From: Bacillus sp. T33-2
Lineage (GTDB): Bacteria; Bacillota; Bacilli; Bacillales; Cytobacillaceae
Direction: 5' to 3'
DNA: 64,000 bases
Assembly (NCBI RefSeq): GCF_002860205.1
Contig: NZ_PGVB01000002.1
Location: forward strand, 342,114-406,113
The translations under genes and the position numbers were made by a program. The notes beneath the pieces were generated by a model that worked only from the letters and a program-made list of their open reading frames with translations, made no database searches and was not told where the DNA came from. Shown in pieces: positions 9,744 to 20,959 of this stretch; the first letter of the stretch is position 1; the number at the start of each line of letters is the position of its first letter.

Positions 9744-10535
9744 TCAAGAAGCCTTATGCTCGAGGCGCAGCTTGTCGGCGACCATTGCGATGAATTCGGA
9801 GTTGGTAGGCTTTGCTTTGGACATGCTGACTGTGTACCCGAAAAGTGAAGAAATCGAATCGATGTTGCCGCGGCTCCAGGCAACCTCTATCGCATGGCGG
9901 ATAGCCCGTTCTACACGGCTTGCGGTTGTATTGTATTTTTTTGCAATGTCAGGATACAGCACTTTTGTGATCGATCCCAGCAGCTCAATGTCATTGTACA
10001 CCATAGAAATGGCTTCACGAAGATAAAGATATCCTTTGATATGGGCAGGCACACCGATTTCGTGAATGATGCTCGTAATGCTCGCATCAAGATTTTTCGG
10101 TTTTTGCTCGGATTGGGACCGGTAGCTTCCTGATAAAGGCTTTCTCGCCATGGTCTTTGCCTGGCCGCTTACCTGGCGGATATGGCTGGCCAGATTTTCC
10201 ATGTCGAAAGGCTTTAAGATAAAATACGAGGCACCAAGTTCAACAGCCTTCTTGGTAACATCCTCCTGGCCAAATGCTGTCAGCATAATTACATTGGGAA
10301 GCATCCCTTTTTTTTCTTCGCGCAGTTTCTCCAGGACAGCAAGGCCATCCAAATGGGGCATGATTATATCTAAAAGCAGAACATCTGGATCTGCATCTTC
10401 AAGCATTTCTAAACAATCCTGGCCATTGTGGGCTACACCTGTTATCTCCATATCTTCCTGGGAGGATATAAATTCCTCCAGCAGGCCCACCAATTCCCGG
10501 TTGTCATCAACCACACACACTTTTATTTTCTTCAA
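9744..10535 (-). CDS. spo0A: Stage 0 sporulation response regulator Spo0A
   Basis: Master regulator of sporulation entry, the end of the phosphorelay. The 263-residue protein has a receiver domain with the acidic pair Asp10-Asp11, phosphoacceptor Asp56 (LLLDIIMP) and Lys107 (FILKP), a hinge about 125-145, and the DNA-binding domain with the conserved recognition helix segment [18 protein letters not shown] and the SIFGYTV-like SSLFGYTVS region. Start is TTG at 10535 with GGAGG 8-9 bases upstream. Its upstream region holds a SigH-type promoter and 0A boxes, implying positive autoregulation as in B. subtilis. Confidence 0.97.
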   Translation of the reverse strand: MKKIKVCVVDDNRELVGLLEEFISSQEDMEITGVAHNGQDCLEMLEDADPDVLLLDIIMPHLDGLAVLEKLREEKKGMLPNVIMLTAFGQEDVTKKAVELGASYFILKPFDMENLASHIRQVSGQAKTMARKPLSGSYRSQSEQKPKNLDASITSIIHEIGVPAHIKGYLYLREAISMVYNDIELLGSITKVLYPDIAKKYNTTASRVERAIRHAIEVAWSRGNIDSISSLFGYTVSMSKAKPTNSEFIAMVADKLRLEHKAS

Positions 10536-10600
10536 GCCCGGTTCCTCCTCGATCCAATTATGGTCTCATGTATATCTCTATTTTCTATTCTAATTGACTA

Positions 10601-10625
10601 ATTCGACAATGCAATACAAAATCCT
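10601..10625 (-). promoter_or_regulatory. SigH-type spo0A promoter overlapping a 0A box
   Basis: Minus strand AGGATTT (10619-10625), 11 bases, GTCGAAT (10601-10607) fits the SigH consensus RnAGGAWWW-N11-12-RnnGAAT. The -10 overlaps TGTCGAA, the Spo0A binding box. The arrangement mirrors the sporulation promoter Ps of B. subtilis spo0A. Confidence 0.75.
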
Positions 10626-10731
10626 TTTATTTTTTATTTTTTCTTAAAAAAGTAATTTTTTCTTATTTTTACTCTTTATCTCTCTGTTTTTCGACTAATT
10701 TCTACAGTTGACATCTGTTCAACCACAGATT

Positions 10732-10738
10732 TGTCGAA
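10732..10738 (+). promoter_or_regulatory. Upstream 0A box
   Basis: TGTCGAA, a perfect Spo0A box, about 200 bases upstream of the spo0A start and next to the spoIVB terminator. A near match (TAGTCGAA, minus strand) lies about 40 bases nearer to the gene. Together with the box in the promoter these could form the O1-O3 type operators known from B. subtilis. Confidence 0.55.
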
Positions 10739-10753
10739 TCTCTTGTGATACGA

Positions 10754-10780
10754 CAAAAAGAGGCAGCGGACGCCGCCTCT
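10754..10780 (-). terminator. Terminator of spoIVB
   Basis: Minus strand GAGGCGGCG-TC-CGCTGCCTC followed by TTTTTG, an intrinsic terminator between spoIVB and the spo0A regulatory region. Confidence 0.85.
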
Positions 10781-10798
10781 CCAGCCAATTGCATAATG

Positions 10799-12088
10799 TC
10801 AGCTTGCCTGTTGACGCGGTTTATCATAAATATCGATTCCCGCCTCTGTGAGCATCCATTCGATGTGTACGCCATAGCCGCTCGTTGGGTCGTTGACAAA
10901 AACATGGGTCACAGCACCAATCAGTTTATTGTCCTGGATGATCGGGCTTCCGCTCATGCCCTGCACAATTCCCCCGGTCTTTTCAAGGAGCTTAGGATCA
11001 GTCACTTTAATGACCATTCCTTTTGTTGCCGGAAACTTTTGCGGAATAGTACTGACGATTTCTATATCGAACAGGTCGACTTCGTCATTATTCACCACTG
11101 TCAAGATTTTGGCAGGCCCTTCTTTAACCTGATGGGAAAGGGCGATCGGCATAGGCTTGTCCAATACCCCATTCTTGATGTTTTTGTTTAATTCACCAAA
11201 GATTCCGAACGGGCTGTTCTTGTTGATGTTTCCAATAATTTCACGGTCCGCCGCAAACCGCGCCAGCTTCTCTCCAGGTTCTCCGTGGCTCCCCTTTTCA
11301 ATGGAAGTAACTGTGGATCTGACAATATGTCCATCCTCGACGACAATCGGTTTTTTCGTATCCATATCCGATATCACATGGCCGAGCGCCCCGTATTTTT
11401 TTGAATGAGGCTCAAAGAAAGTCATCGTCCCTATCCCGGCTGCCGAGTCCCTGATATACAGCCCCAGCTTATAAACATTTTCTCCTTGATCCTTCTGCGG
11501 TGCGAGCTTCGTATTGATTTTTTGGTTCTCCCTTTTGACAACAATGTCAAGCGGCTTCCCCGTCTTCCCTGCTTCCTGCACATACGGTCCTACCTCAGCC
11601 ATTTGTTCAATTCGCTGGCCATTTATCTCAGTAATGATATCCCCGACTTTAATTCCGGCTGACTCCCCGGGTGAAACCTTTCCAATGTCTGCATTGACTA
11701 GGTGATGCCCAACAACGAGCACACCAACCGTATTCAGTTTGACACCAATGGATTGTCCGCCAGGCAGTACACGAAAATCCTTCAGAACGTTTACATCGAC
11801 CTTTTTTATCGGAATGCCAGCAAGCTCAAGCACCAGTTGGTTGCTGCCAGGCTCTTTCGCTTGCAGCGCAACGGTGTTCTTGCCCTGATTTATTTCAATG
11901 CTGGAATTAGCCTTCACGATACCCGCAGAAGCTGATTCTGCTATCTTGTATTCCAGCTTTTGACCTTCAAATAGTGTAACTTGATTGGGAAGTGACAAAT
12001 ATTCCCTGAGCGGGTTCAAAAAACCCAGGGCGATTAATGAAACAAGGAGAATTCCACCAATAATCTTTCTGAGAAATTCTTTTTTCAC
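10799..12088 (-). CDS. spoIVB: SpoIVB peptidase, sigma-K checkpoint signal
   Basis: PDZ-containing serine peptidase made in the forespore and secreted into the intermembrane space, where it triggers SpoIVFB processing of pro-sigma-K. The 429-residue protein has an N-terminal membrane/signal segment, a PDZ domain (about 120-200) and a peptidase domain with the His motif GALGHVISD and the Ser motif QGMSGSPI, both catalytic in B. subtilis. GTG 12088 is preferred (GAGGAG upstream, start VKKEFLRKI); a longer frame from 12130 has no ribosome site. Same order spoIVB-spo0A as in B. subtilis. Confidence 0.93.
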   Translation of the reverse strand: MKKEFLRKIIGGILLVSLIALGFLNPLREYLSLPNQVTLFEGQKLEYKIAESASAGIVKANSSIEINQGKNTVALQAKEPGSNQLVLELAGIPIKKVDVNVLKDFRVLPGGQSIGVKLNTVGVLVVGHHLVNADIGKVSPGESAGIKVGDIITEINGQRIEQMAEVGPYVQEAGKTGKPLDIVVKRENQKINTKLAPQKDQGENVYKLGLYIRDSAAGIGTMTFFEPHSKKYGALGHVISDMDTKKPIVVEDGHIVRSTVTSIEKGSHGEPGEKLARFAADREIIGNINKNSPFGIFGELNKNIKNGVLDKPMPIALSHQVKEGPAKILTVVNNDEVDLFDIEIVSTIPQKFPATKGMVIKVTDPKLLEKTGGIVQGMSGSPIIQDNKLIGAVTHVFVNDPTSGYGVHIEWMLTEAGIDIYDKPRQQAS

Positions 12089-12186
12089 CTTTTCACTCTC
12101 CTCGCTTCTAGTCCACAAAACACACATCAAAATGGCTACAATAATAATTTTGCCTTGATATGAAGCATTTATAACCTTTAGAAAAT

Positions 12187-12215
12187 AAAAAAGCTCCCCG
12201 GGTTTGGGAAGCTTT
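12187..12215 (-). terminator. Terminator after recN
   Basis: Minus strand AAAAGCTTCCC-aaaccc-GGGGAGCTTTTTT: an inverted repeat with a terminal T run just past the recN stop. Confidence 0.85.
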
Positions 12216-13907
12216 TCAATTTGCTGTTTTCATTTCCTGCGCCAGCTGCAGCAATTCTTCAGCATGCTGCCGTGTTAAATCGGTGATTTCCACCCCGGAA
12301 ATCATGCGGCCGATTTCCTTTACCTTTTCTGATACGGACAGCGGAGTCACGGATGTTTTAGTACGGCCGTTTTTAATTACTTTATTGATATACAGGTGGG
12401 TATCCGCCATTGCAGCAACCTGGGGCAGATGGGAAATGCAAAGAACCTGTGAATCGACTGATACTTTATAAATTTTTTCGGCGATTGATTGGGCCACCCG
12501 GCCGCTCACACCGGTATCGACTTCATCAAAGATAATCGAGGTGACACCCTGATGTCTTGAGAATATGCTTTTTAGAGCCAGCATGATCCGGGAGAGCTCA
12601 CCACCGGAAGCAATCTTAGATAACGGTTTAAGCGGCTCGCCAGGATTTGTCGACAAATAAAATTCAGCCCGGTCGATTCCGCTTCTCATGAATGTATCGA
12701 AGTCCGATTCAAATCTCACTTCAAACACGGTCTTGTCCATATAAAGGTCCTTCAGTTCTTTATGGATCAGCTTTGTCAGCTTTCTGGCCCATTTTTTCCT
12801 GAGGCTGCTCAAGTTGCCGGCTTCAAGCTTCAGATCCTTTTTCAGGGAAGTTATTTCCTTCTCAAGCTGACCGATGTGAGCCTCCTTGTTTTGCAATGTT
12901 TCAATTTCTTCTTCTATTCCCGCCGCGTATTCCAAAATTGTTTCAATCGCATTTCCGTATTTTCGCTTCAGCTGATTGATTTCATTCAGCCTTTCTTCAA
13001 TCTCATTTAATCGCTGTGGATCGTATTCCAGATTATCCAGTTCGTTCCGCAGGGAATGGGCGGCATCCTCAAGCATATAAAAACTGTTGGCAACTGTGCC
13101 GTACAGCTCTTTGTAGGAAGGATCAAGTTCTGCCGCAGATTCCAGCTGATCCTTTACATGCCCGATCCAGTCAAGGCCTTTCTGGTCTCCCTGTAGTGCA
13201 GCATAACCCGATTGGATTGATTCAAAGATCTTTTCAAAATTACCCAGTTTCCTTTTTTCCTCTGCCAGGTCCTCGTCCTCACCAATTTTGAGGCCGGCTG
13301 ACAGGATTTCTTCAAGCTGGAACTGGATTAAATCAAGGCGGTGTGCCATCTGCTGCTCGTTTTCACTAAGGCTCTTGAGCTTTTTCAGCGCCTGTTCATA
13401 TGATTTGTATATCTGCTGGTATTCAGACAGTGCCGGCTGTATTTCCTCTGAACCAAATTGGTCAAGGAGGCTCATATGCCTCGTTTCGTCCATCAATTCC
13501 TGATGTTCATGCTGTCCATGAATATCGATGAGAGTTGAACCGATCTCCCTTAACAGGGCAATTGTGACAAGCTTCCCGTTCACACGGCAAACGCTTTTCC
13601 CGTTTCTCGATATGTCCCTTCTGAGGACGATCATTCCGTCTTCAATCTCAATCCCGAACTCAGCCGCTTTCGCATAGCACGGATGCTGTTCTCCATCAAT
13701 GAAGAACAAACCTTCTATTTCCGCTTTTTCTTCTCCATGCCGGACATACTCGGCCGAGCCCCGTCCGCCGACAAGAAGGTGAATGGCATCGATGATAATT
13801 GATTTTCCTGCTCCGGTCTCCCCTGTCAGCACCGTTAACCCCTTGTTAAACGAAACCGAGAGCGACTCGATAATTGCAAAGTTTTTAATGGACAATTCAT
13901 TTAACAA
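12216..13907 (-). CDS. recN: DNA repair protein RecN
   Basis: SMC-like ATPase that acts early at double-strand breaks. The 563-residue protein starts [15 protein letters not shown], has Walker [15 protein letters not shown] near residues 30-44, long coiled-coil segments in the centre, and the C-terminal signature [13 protein letters not shown] plus Walker [13 protein letters not shown]. Length is typical (B. subtilis 576). Preceded by argR 16 bases upstream on the same strand, the usual Bacillus neighbour. Confidence 0.96.
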   Translation of the reverse strand: MLNELSIKNFAIIESLSVSFNKGLTVLTGETGAGKSIIIDAIHLLVGGRGSAEYVRHGEEKAEIEGLFFIDGEQHPCYAKAAEFGIEIEDGMIVLRRDISRNGKSVCRVNGKLVTIALLREIGSTLIDIHGQHEHQELMDETRHMSLLDQFGSEEIQPALSEYQQIYKSYEQALKKLKSLSENEQQMAHRLDLIQFQLEEILSAGLKIGEDEDLAEEKRKLGNFEKIFESIQSGYAALQGDQKGLDWIGHVKDQLESAAELDPSYKELYGTVANSFYMLEDAAHSLRNELDNLEYDPQRLNEIEERLNEINQLKRKYGNAIETILEYAAGIEEEIETLQNKEAHIGQLEKEITSLKKDLKLEAGNLSSLRKKWARKLTKLIHKELKDLYMDKTVFEVRFESDFDTFMRSGIDRAEFYLSTNPGEPLKPLSKIASGGELSRIMLALKSIFSRHQGVTSIIFDEVDTGVSGRVAQSIAEKIYKVSVDSQVLCISHLPQVAAMADTHLYINKVIKNGRTKTSVTPLSVSEKVKEIGRMISGVEITDLTRQHAEELLQLAQEMKTAN

Positions 13908-13923
13908 GAATTCGTCACCTCAT

Positions 13924-14373
13924 TTAAAGCATTTCTAAAAACCTGTTTGAAATAGATTCCCCATCCGCTGGAGTCCTGCAGATGATCAGGATCGTGTCAT
14001 CCCCGCAGATTGTACCCAGGATTTCCTCCCAATCCAGATTATCGATCAAGGCGCCGATTGCGTTTGCATTGCCCGGCATCGTTTTCATCACCAGCAGCTG
14101 TCCGGCCTGGTCGATTCGCACGAAGGCATCCATCAGCGACCTTTTTAATTTTTGAAGCGGATTAAAGCGTTGGTCAGCGGGCAGGCTGTATTTGTATCTG
14201 CCGTCCATTAAAGGAACTTTAACTAGATGCAACTCTTTGATGTCCCTCGAAACTGTAGCCTGTGTCACATTAAATCCAGCATTTTTCAGCCTGTCAACCA
14301 GCTCGTCCTGGGTTTCTATATCATGGTTGGTAATAATTTCACGGATTTTGATATGGCGTTGTCCTTTATTCAC
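13924..14373 (-). CDS. argR: Arginine repressor ArgR/AhrC
   Basis: Arginine-sensing hexameric regulator: represses arginine synthesis and activates catabolism. The 149-residue protein has an N-terminal winged helix ([31 protein letters not shown]) and the C-terminal oligomerisation and Arg-binding domain ([23 protein letters not shown]). GTG 14373 with AGAGGTG upstream gives exactly the length of B. subtilis AhrC. Co-directional with yqxC upstream and recN downstream. Confidence 0.95.
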   Translation of the reverse strand: MNKGQRHIKIREIITNHDIETQDELVDRLKNAGFNVTQATVSRDIKELHLVKVPLMDGRYKYSLPADQRFNPLQKLKRSLMDAFVRIDQAGQLLVMKTMPGNANAIGALIDNLDWEEILGTICGDDTILIICRTPADGESISNRFLEML

Positions 14374-14535
14374 TTTTTTATCACCTCTGGTAGCTTCAAA
14401 ACATGGCACGACAAAAAACTGTTTTTCCAATTATTATGTTAGCCGATTTTTTTTCAATGCACAATCATTCGGGAGCAATCTACATGTTTTATCAATATAT
14501 TTCTGCTGCAACAGTGGAAAATCACTTTAGCCATA

Positions 14536-14568
14536 GAAAAAGAATAGGTAAAAACACCTATTCCTCCT
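14536..14568 (-). terminator. Terminator overlapping the end of yqxC
   Basis: Minus strand GAATAGGTGTTTTTACCTATTC then TTTTTC. The stem includes the last codons and stop of yqxC. Confidence 0.75.
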
Positions 14569-15400
14569 CCTCTTTTTTCGCTTTAAATTCTTTGTGGGCT
14601 TCAGCCACTACCTCAGGGGGAGCTACCCTTAACAGGGATTCACCCTCAATTTCAGGCCCGGCCCAGCTGAGGTGCAACAGAAATTCAATATTCCCGTCCC
14701 CGCCTGTGATCGGGGAATAAGATAAATTTTTCACCCTGTATCCTTGTCCAATGGCCATTTTTATTATTTTTTCCAGAACCATTTCATGCACCTTCGGATC
14801 ACGGATGATGCCTTTTTTCCCAACCTGCTCGCGGCCCGCCTCAAATTGCGGCTTAACAAGCGCAACCACGTCACTCCCGGGTACCAGAAGCGTTTTTAAA
14901 ACGGGCAAAATCAACGACAGTGAAATAAAGGAAACATCGATCGACGCAAATTCGGGCAAGCCATTTTCCAGATCGGCAGGCGTCACATAACGGAAATTGG
15001 TCCGTTCCATGACTATTACCCGGTCATCCTGGCGAAGCTTCCAGGCCAGCTGGTTATAGCCCACATCGACCGCATAAGACATCTTTGCCCCGTTCTGCAG
15101 GGCGCAATCTGTAAATCCGCCTGTAGATGATCCGATGTCAATCATGGTTTTGCCCTTCACATCCAGATCGAACACTTTAAGAGCTTTTTCAAGCTTTAGG
15201 CCCCCTCGGCTTACATAGGGCAGTACATTGCCTTTTATTGTCAACGGGATGTCAGCGCTGACCTTTTCACCTGGTTTCTCCAGCCTGGACTCATTTGTAT
15301 AAACTAGCCCTGCCATGATCGCCCGTTTTGCTTTCTCACGGGTTTCCGCCAACCCTCTGTCAACGAGCAGCACGTCTAACCGTTCTTTTTTACTTTTCAT
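14558..15400 (-). CDS. yqxC: TlyA-family rRNA methyltransferase / hemolysin-like YqxC
   Basis: 280-residue protein with an N-terminal S4 RNA-binding domain (RLDVLLVDRGLAETREKAKRAI) and a FtsJ-like methyltransferase domain with the SAM-binding stretch DIGSSTGGFTDCALQNGA. Family members methylate ribosomal RNA 2'-O positions (TlyA); the target here is inferred. ATG 15400 overlaps the end region of dxs and is preceded by AAGGG. Part of the xseA-xseB-ispA-dxs-yqxC-argR-recN run. Confidence 0.88.
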   Translation of the reverse strand: MKSKKERLDVLLVDRGLAETREKAKRAIMAGLVYTNESRLEKPGEKVSADIPLTIKGNVLPYVSRGGLKLEKALKVFDLDVKGKTMIDIGSSTGGFTDCALQNGAKMSYAVDVGYNQLAWKLRQDDRVIVMERTNFRYVTPADLENGLPEFASIDVSFISLSLILPVLKTLLVPGSDVVALVKPQFEAGREQVGKKGIIRDPKVHEMVLEKIIKMAIGQGYRVKNLSYSPITGGDGNIEFLLHLSWAGPEIEGESLLRVAPPEVVAEAHKEFKAKKEEEE

Positions 15401-15401
15401 G

Positions 15402-17294
15402 TTACGCCCTTTTCTCTTTTTGTCTCGCCATTTGCTTGACTCTATTGATAACATCCTCTGTTGTCATGCCAATCTCCCGCAGCAGTTCATCAACATTGCC
15501 GTGCTCAATGAATTTATCCGGAATCCCCATTCTGTCTATCCTTGCGTGGCTGAATCCAGCTTCATGTGCATATTCGAGAACGGAACTGCCAAATCCGCCC
15601 TGCAATACGGCCTCTTCAATGGTCAGGATTGGCATCCTGTCATTAAGCAGGCTGCTCAACATCGCTTCATCGAGCGGTTTGATAAACCTGGCATTCACCA
15701 CTTTCACGGAAATGCCCTGCTGTTCCAGCTGCCGGGCTGCTTCCAGCGCCATTGGTATCGTCGTCCCAAATGTTAAAATGGCGGCATCGTCACCTTCATT
15801 GAGAACCTCCCACGATCCGATCGGAATTGGCATCAATATCTCATCCACCGGAACGCCGAGGCCGTTGCCACGTGGAAAGCGCATGGCGATTGGGCCGTCA
15901 TCATAGGATAATGCTGTATAAACCATATGCTGTCCTTCATTTTCGTCTTTTGGCATCATCAAGACAATGTTAGGTACATGCCTTAAAAAGGCAATATCGA
16001 ACACGCCCTGATGGGTTTCACCATCAGCTCCGACAAGCCCGGCGCGGTCAATCCCGATAAAGACATTCAAATTTTGCCGGCATATATCATGCACAACCTG
16101 GTCATACGCCCGTTGCAGAAATGTAGAATATATCGCCAAAAACGGTTTCATCTTTTGTGTGGCCAGGCCGGCAGCCAGTGTGGCCGCATGCTGTTCGGCG
16201 ATCCCGACGTCATACATCCGGTCCGGGAACTCGGACGCAAAGCCTTCAAGCTTCGAACCAACAGGCATCGCCGGAGTAATGGCGACAACGCGTTTGTCTG
16301 TTCGGGCAATTTTCCTTACGGTCTCACTCACAAGCTTGCTCCAGGCTGGGGGGGAAGCTGCAGGCTTCACGAAATCCCCTGTGTCCATTTTGTATGGGCC
16401 GGTTCCATGCCATGTGCCGACTTTGTCATTTTCAGCAGGGTGATAGCCCTTGCCTTTTTTGGTGATGACGTGCAGCAGTACCGGGCCTTCATGTTTTTTT
16501 GCATAGGCCAGGTTTTCCAACAAATCCTCGAAATTATGGCCGTCAACTGGACCAAGGTAGGTAATGCCCAGCTCCTCAAAAAACATTCCGGACACGAATA
16601 AATATTTCAGGCTGTCTTTGATCCGCTCTGCGGTTGCAGCCAACTGCTTGCCTACCGCCGGGATTTTTTTCAGGAGCAGTTCCAGTTCGTCCTTGACCCA
16701 GTTGTATTTTCCTGCTGTGCGCAACCTGCCAAGGACATTGTGAAGAGCCCCGACATTGGGGGCGATCGACATTTCATTGTCGTTTAAAATAATGATCATG
16801 TTTTTCTTTTCATGGCCTATGTGGTTAAGTGCTTCCAAAGCCATTCCTCCGGTCAGCGCTCCGTCGCCTATGACCGGGACTACATGAGAATCTTCACCCC
16901 TCAAGTCCCTTGCAATTGCCATTCCCATCGCTGCAGAAAGGGAAGTGGAACTGTGCCCTGTTTCCCAGACATCATGCTCGCTTTCAACCATCTTCGGAAA
17001 GCCGCACAACCCTTTGAACTGCCTCAATGTATCGAATTGGCAGGCGCGCCCGGTGAGGATTTTGTGGACATATGATTGATGCCCGACGTCCCAGATAATT
17101 TTGTCTTTCGGGCTGTCAAAGCATTTGTGCAGGGCTATTGTCAATTCCACTACCCCTAAATTCGGGCCGATGTGGCCGCCAGTAACTGACAGTTTTTCTA
17201 TTAAAAAATTGCGTATCTCCCCGCTAAGAGCTTCCAATTCTTCGTTTGAAAGATTTTTCAAGAACGAAGGGTCTTTTATTGCTAACAGATCCAT
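15402..17294 (-). CDS. dxs: 1-deoxy-D-xylulose-5-phosphate synthase
   Basis: Thiamine-diphosphate enzyme joining pyruvate and glyceraldehyde-3-phosphate, the entry step of the MEP isoprenoid pathway. The 630-residue protein has the catalytic His in [14 protein letters not shown], the TPP motif [15 protein letters not shown], and the transketolase central domain ending FPRGNG. The neighbouring ispA uses the isoprenoid units. The ribosome site before ATG 17294 is weak (AAAGTGAG). Confidence 0.97.
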   Translation of the reverse strand: MDLLAIKDPSFLKNLSNEELEALSGEIRNFLIEKLSVTGGHIGPNLGVVELTIALHKCFDSPKDKIIWDVGHQSYVHKILTGRACQFDTLRQFKGLCGFPKMVESEHDVWETGHSSTSLSAAMGMAIARDLRGEDSHVVPVIGDGALTGGMALEALNHIGHEKKNMIIILNDNEMSIAPNVGALHNVLGRLRTAGKYNWVKDELELLLKKIPAVGKQLAATAERIKDSLKYLFVSGMFFEELGITYLGPVDGHNFEDLLENLAYAKKHEGPVLLHVITKKGKGYHPAENDKVGTWHGTGPYKMDTGDFVKPAASPPAWSKLVSETVRKIARTDKRVVAITPAMPVGSKLEGFASEFPDRMYDVGIAEQHAATLAAGLATQKMKPFLAIYSTFLQRAYDQVVHDICRQNLNVFIGIDRAGLVGADGETHQGVFDIAFLRHVPNIVLMMPKDENEGQHMVYTALSYDDGPIAMRFPRGNGLGVPVDEILMPIPIGSWEVLNEGDDAAILTFGTTIPMALEAARQLEQQGISVKVVNARFIKPLDEAMLSSLLNDRMPILTIEEAVLQGGFGSSVLEYAHEAGFSHARIDRMGIPDKFIEHGNVDELLREIGMTTEDVINRVKQMARQKEKRA

Positions 17295-17396
17295 ATAGGA
17301 TCACTCACTTTCATTTCTGACTTTATCATTTGCTGGTCGTTTATTTATGTAATTCAGTTATATCATAAAGTCCATGTACGCTCAATGGTATCACTT

Positions 17397-18290
17397 TTAA
17401 TGGTCCCGCACCCCGATCAAGTCGGTTATTTCTTCCAAAAGCACTGTCTTGAGCCCTGTTGCAGCAAGGGCAACTTTTGCCTGGACGATATGGTCCTTCA
17501 ATGCTGTCTTGGCACCCTGCATCGTCAACAGCGACGGGTATGTGTTTTTGTTGTTTTCATTGTCGCTGCCTACGGGCTTCCCGATCAGCTCTTCCTCGCC
17601 TTCAAGGTCAAGGATGTCGTCACGGATTTGAAATGCAAGCCCGATATGATAGGCAAACTTGGAAAGATGCCGTTTTTGTGACAAATCCGCTTTAGCCAGT
17701 TCTGCCCCTGCAAGTACAGAAAAGCCCAGCAGCCGGCCGGTTTTATGCATATGTATATATTCCAGATCCCCGAGAGACAACTGTTTCCCTTCTGCCTCCA
17801 TGTCTGCTGCCTGGCCGCCGACCATCCCTTCCGCCCCTGCCGCCTTCGAAAGCTCCCTAATCAACGCGAGCTTTACATCGGGACCGGCATGTTCTTCAGG
17901 CATTTCGGCAAGCAATTGGAAGCTGTACGTCAACAGCGCGTCACCCGCCAGTATCGCTGTCGCCTCGCCGAAAACTTTATGGTTGGTCGGTTTTCCCCGT
18001 CTTAAATCGTCATCATCCATGCTCGGCAGGTCGTCATGGATTAAAGAATACGTGTGGATCATTTCAATCGCTGCTGCGACATCCAGCCCTATCTCAGGGT
18101 CCTGGCCAAAAGCTTTTAAAGTGGCAAACAGCAGTAAAGGGCGGATTCTTTTCCCTCCCGCCTCGAGGGAATATAGCATGGCTTCTTTTAAGATACCAAG
18201 AGAGGACAGCTGGCCGACCAAAGCGCTCAGCCTGTCCTCGACTGCCTGTTTATTTTCCTTTGAAAAAGTGGCAAACATGCTGTTTGGCAT
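17397..18290 (-). CDS. ispA: Farnesyl diphosphate synthase
   Basis: Condenses IPP with DMAPP and GPP to farnesyl diphosphate. The 297-residue protein shows the first Asp-rich motif DDLPSMDDDDLRRG and the second DDILD, with GKRIRP near the N-terminus, all typical of short-chain trans-prenyltransferases. Start ATG 18290 has GGAG immediately upstream, inside the end of xseB. Upstream of dxs in the same operon. Confidence 0.96.
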   Translation of the reverse strand: MPNSMFATFSKENKQAVEDRLSALVGQLSSLGILKEAMLYSLEAGGKRIRPLLLFATLKAFGQDPEIGLDVAAAIEMIHTYSLIHDDLPSMDDDDLRRGKPTNHKVFGEATAILAGDALLTYSFQLLAEMPEEHAGPDVKLALIRELSKAAGAEGMVGGQAADMEAEGKQLSLGDLEYIHMHKTGRLLGFSVLAGAELAKADLSQKRHLSKFAYHIGLAFQIRDDILDLEGEEELIGKPVGSDNENNKNTYPSLLTMQGAKTALKDHIVQAKVALAATGLKTVLLEEITDLIGVRDH

Positions 18291-18291
18291 T

Positions 18292-18525
18292 TTACTCCTC
18301 CTCGTTTATAGAGAAGTTTTCAGGCTGGCCGTCCTCCGTCAAAATCTGGGTCAGCTGCTCTTCGACTTGTTTTAATTTATCATGGCACAGCTTTGACAGC
18401 TCCATGCCCTGTTTATAAAAAGAAATGGCTTCTTCTAGGGGCACGTCGCCTTCTTCAAGCCTTTCTACAATGCCCTCCAATTTTTCCATTGCTTTTTCAA
18501 AAGATAGTGATTTTTCAGCAGACAT
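18292..18525 (-). CDS. xseB: Exodeoxyribonuclease VII small subunit
   Basis: 77-residue helical subunit that partners XseA. Family signature [20 protein letters not shown] and the downstream [15 protein letters not shown] are present. ATG 18525 follows GGAGAG. One base separates its reading frame from xseA and one from ispA, showing tight coupling. Confidence 0.95.
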   Translation of the reverse strand: MSAEKSLSFEKAMEKLEGIVERLEEGDVPLEEAISFYKQGMELSKLCHDKLKQVEEQLTQILTEDGQPENFSINEEE

Positions 18526-18526
18526 G

Positions 18527-19873
18527 TTATTCTCTCTCCTCCACATTTGTTACGGTGCATTCTATATTTCCGTCTGACAATTTGACATGGATTGTTTCAT
18601 CCACCTTCACCTGAGCGGTCCTTTTGATCAGTTTTCCGTCACCAGAATAGGCAAGGCTGTATCCCCTGTCCATGATCTTGAGTGGGCTGAGTGCCTCAAG
18701 GGTAGAAACTTTGCCGCTGAATTCCTTGCGTTTTTCGTTCAAGATCCCCGCCATCGCCCTGTTCAGGGAACGGGTAAGCCGTGAATGGCTCTCCACCGCT
18801 TCTTTTCTCAATTCTTCGGGATGGTTTCTGGCGAGGCGCCGGTGCAACTGCAAATACGATTCTGTTTTTGTTTCATACAGCTTTCCCGCACCACGTTTCA
18901 AAGATTCAGTCCATTTATCGACCTGCTCGAGCTTTTGCTCATAAAGCCTTCTTGGATAGCGGAATGCATATGACTTTTTAAGGCGCCCCAATCGCTCCTG
19001 CTGGACATTCAGCTTCTCTTTCATTGCCCTTAAAAGCCTTGACTGGCTGTTCAGCAGTCTGTCCATCAATTCATCAATATGGGGTACAGCAAGTTCTGCG
19101 GCACCGGTTGGTGTAGGTGCCCGCAGGTCAGCAACAAAATCGGCAATTGTAAAATCTGTTTCGTGTCCTACTGCTGAAATGACAGGTATTGTTGAAGAAA
19201 AGATGGCCCTGGCAACCGCCTCCTCATTGAAAGACCACAATTCTTCAATCGAACCGCCGCCCCGCCCTACAATCAGGACATCAATATCCGTCCTCTGATT
19301 TGCGGTAAGGATCGCATTGACAATAGATCTGGCCGCCTGTTCCCCCTGCACAAGGGCAGGAAAAATCAAAATATTTGTGATGGGGTACCTTCTTTTGATC
19401 GTCGTTAAAATATCCCTGATCGCCGCGCCGGTTGGTGATGTAATGATTCCGACTGTTTCAGGGTATTTCGGCAGCTTCTTTTTATGGATAGGGGAGAAAA
19501 GCCCTTCCTTTTCAAGCCTTTCTTTCAGCTGCTCGTATGCCAGATACATATCCCCGACACCATCCGGATGCATTTCTTTTATATAAATCTGGTACTGGCC
19601 GCCAGCTTCATAAACGGTTATGTCCCCCCTGACAAGAACCTGCATCCCGTTTTCAGGCTTGAATTTCATTGAACGGTTGTTGCTTGAAAACATCACCGCA
19701 AGAATCCTCGCCCTTTCGTCTTTTAGCGTAAAATACATATGTCCGCTCGAATGCTGCTTGAAATTTGAAATCTCACCTTTTACAAGCACATCATGCAGAT
19801 GCCTGTCGGCATCAAATTTCCTTTTAATGTATTTTGTCAGTGCGTTGACTGTCAAATAGCGCTGTTCGTCCAT
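18527..19873 (-). CDS. xseA: Exodeoxyribonuclease VII large subunit
   Basis: 448-residue catalytic subunit of the bidirectional single-strand exonuclease. N-terminal OB-fold ([36 protein letters not shown]) and the nuclease core with [16 protein letters not shown] and [23 protein letters not shown] split into its conserved parts. ATG 19873 with AAAGGAG six bases upstream. First gene of the xseAB-ispA-dxs unit. Confidence 0.96.
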   Translation of the reverse strand: MDEQRYLTVNALTKYIKRKFDADRHLHDVLVKGEISNFKQHSSGHMYFTLKDERARILAVMFSSNNRSMKFKPENGMQVLVRGDITVYEAGGQYQIYIKEMHPDGVGDMYLAYEQLKERLEKEGLFSPIHKKKLPKYPETVGIITSPTGAAIRDILTTIKRRYPITNILIFPALVQGEQAARSIVNAILTANQRTDIDVLIVGRGGGSIEELWSFNEEAVARAIFSSTIPVISAVGHETDFTIADFVADLRAPTPTGAAELAVPHIDELMDRLLNSQSRLLRAMKEKLNVQQERLGRLKKSYAFRYPRRLYEQKLEQVDKWTESLKRGAGKLYETKTESYLQLHRRLARNHPEELRKEAVESHSRLTRSLNRAMAGILNEKRKEFSGKVSTLEALSPLKIMDRGYSLAYSGDGKLIKRTAQVKVDETIHVKLSDGNIECTVTNVEERE

Positions 19874-20033
19874 AAAAAACTCCTTTAACCGCACTTGCTT
19901 TTGTTTCGTCAGACCGTGGCATGTTCGATGAAAAAAAAACTGCCCATATCCATAATAAAATTAGAACTCCTATTCCGTCATCACAGAATGGGAACATAGA
20001 AATTCTAACATACAACAGATAGGACAGCACCTT

Positions 20034-20906
20034 CTATGTGTTTGAGCTTTGCAGCTTTTTCTGGTAGTTCCGGGCGGATTTTAAGGTGTTGAACATCAGC
20101 ATCGTAATTGTCATCGGGCCGACGCCTCCCGGAACCGGGGTGATATAACCCGCTTTTTCCTTCACCTCATCGAAAGCGACATCCCCGCACAGCTTTCCTT
20201 CTTCATTCCTGTTTATTCCCACATCGATGACCACAGCACCATCTTTGATATGGTCCGCAGTGATAAAGTCCGCCCTGCCTACCGCAGCAACGACGACATC
20301 AGCTGTTTTCGTGTGGGCCTTTAAGTCCTTCGTTCTGGAATGGCAATATGTAACGGTCGCATTTTCATTAAGCATAAGCTGCCCGGCTGGTTTTCCGACA
20401 ATATTGCTTCGGCCGACGACAACAACGTTTTTCCCGGCGAGGTCATAATCGATTTCCTTTAACATCACCATGATTCCATAAGGGGTACAGGAATAAAATG
20501 CATCCTGGCCGGTCATCATGCGTCCGATATTGACCGGATGGAATCCGTCCACGTCTTTTTCAGGTGAAATCGCCTCGATAATGTTCGTCTCATTGATGTG
20601 CTGCGGAAGGGGAAGCTGGACCAGGATTCCGTGAATAGTGTCATCCGAGTTGAGGTCGCGGATTTTCGCGAGCAGCTCCTGCTCTTCAAGTGTCTCGGGA
20701 TATTCAATGAGCACGGAGTGCATCCCCAATTCCCGGCATGCCTTTTGTTTGCTGTTTACATATGTTTTAGATGCCTGGTTGTCGCCGACTAAAATGACAG
20801 CCAATCCAGGGACAATGTTGGCTTTCTTTAATTTTTCCACTTCCTCTGCAATTTCCACCCTTTTTTTTCTGGCAATTTCTTTACCGTCAATAAGGTTTGC
20901 TGTCAT
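20034..20906 (-). CDS. folD: Methylenetetrahydrofolate dehydrogenase / cyclohydrolase
   Basis: Bifunctional C1 enzyme interconverting 5,10-methylene-, methenyl- and 10-formyl-tetrahydrofolate. The 290-residue protein has YVNSKQKACRELG with the catalytic Lys, GILVQLPLP, and NADP-binding VVGRSNIVGKP followed by PVPGGVGPMT. Downstream of nusB, as in B. subtilis. About 160 bases of untranslated sequence separate it from xseA, with no clear gene. Confidence 0.97.
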   Translation of the reverse strand: MTANLIDGKEIARKKRVEIAEEVEKLKKANIVPGLAVILVGDNQASKTYVNSKQKACRELGMHSVLIEYPETLEEQELLAKIRDLNSDDTIHGILVQLPLPQHINETNIIEAISPEKDVDGFHPVNIGRMMTGQDAFYSCTPYGIMVMLKEIDYDLAGKNVVVVGRSNIVGKPAGQLMLNENATVTYCHSRTKDLKAHTKTADVVVAAVGRADFITADHIKDGAVVIDVGINRNEEGKLCGDVAFDEVKEKAGYITPVPGGVGPMTITMLMFNTLKSARNYQKKLQSSNT

Positions 20907-20959
20907 TCAAATAATCCCCCTCAGGTTGTCCGGAAGGCCTGATCCGAACCGTTATGTTG

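Noticed and set aside
19824..20030. 68-codon minus-strand frame between folD and xseA
   Set aside because: Runs into xseA in another frame, lacks a ribosome site, and the hydrophobic stretch arises from AT-rich intergenic sequence.
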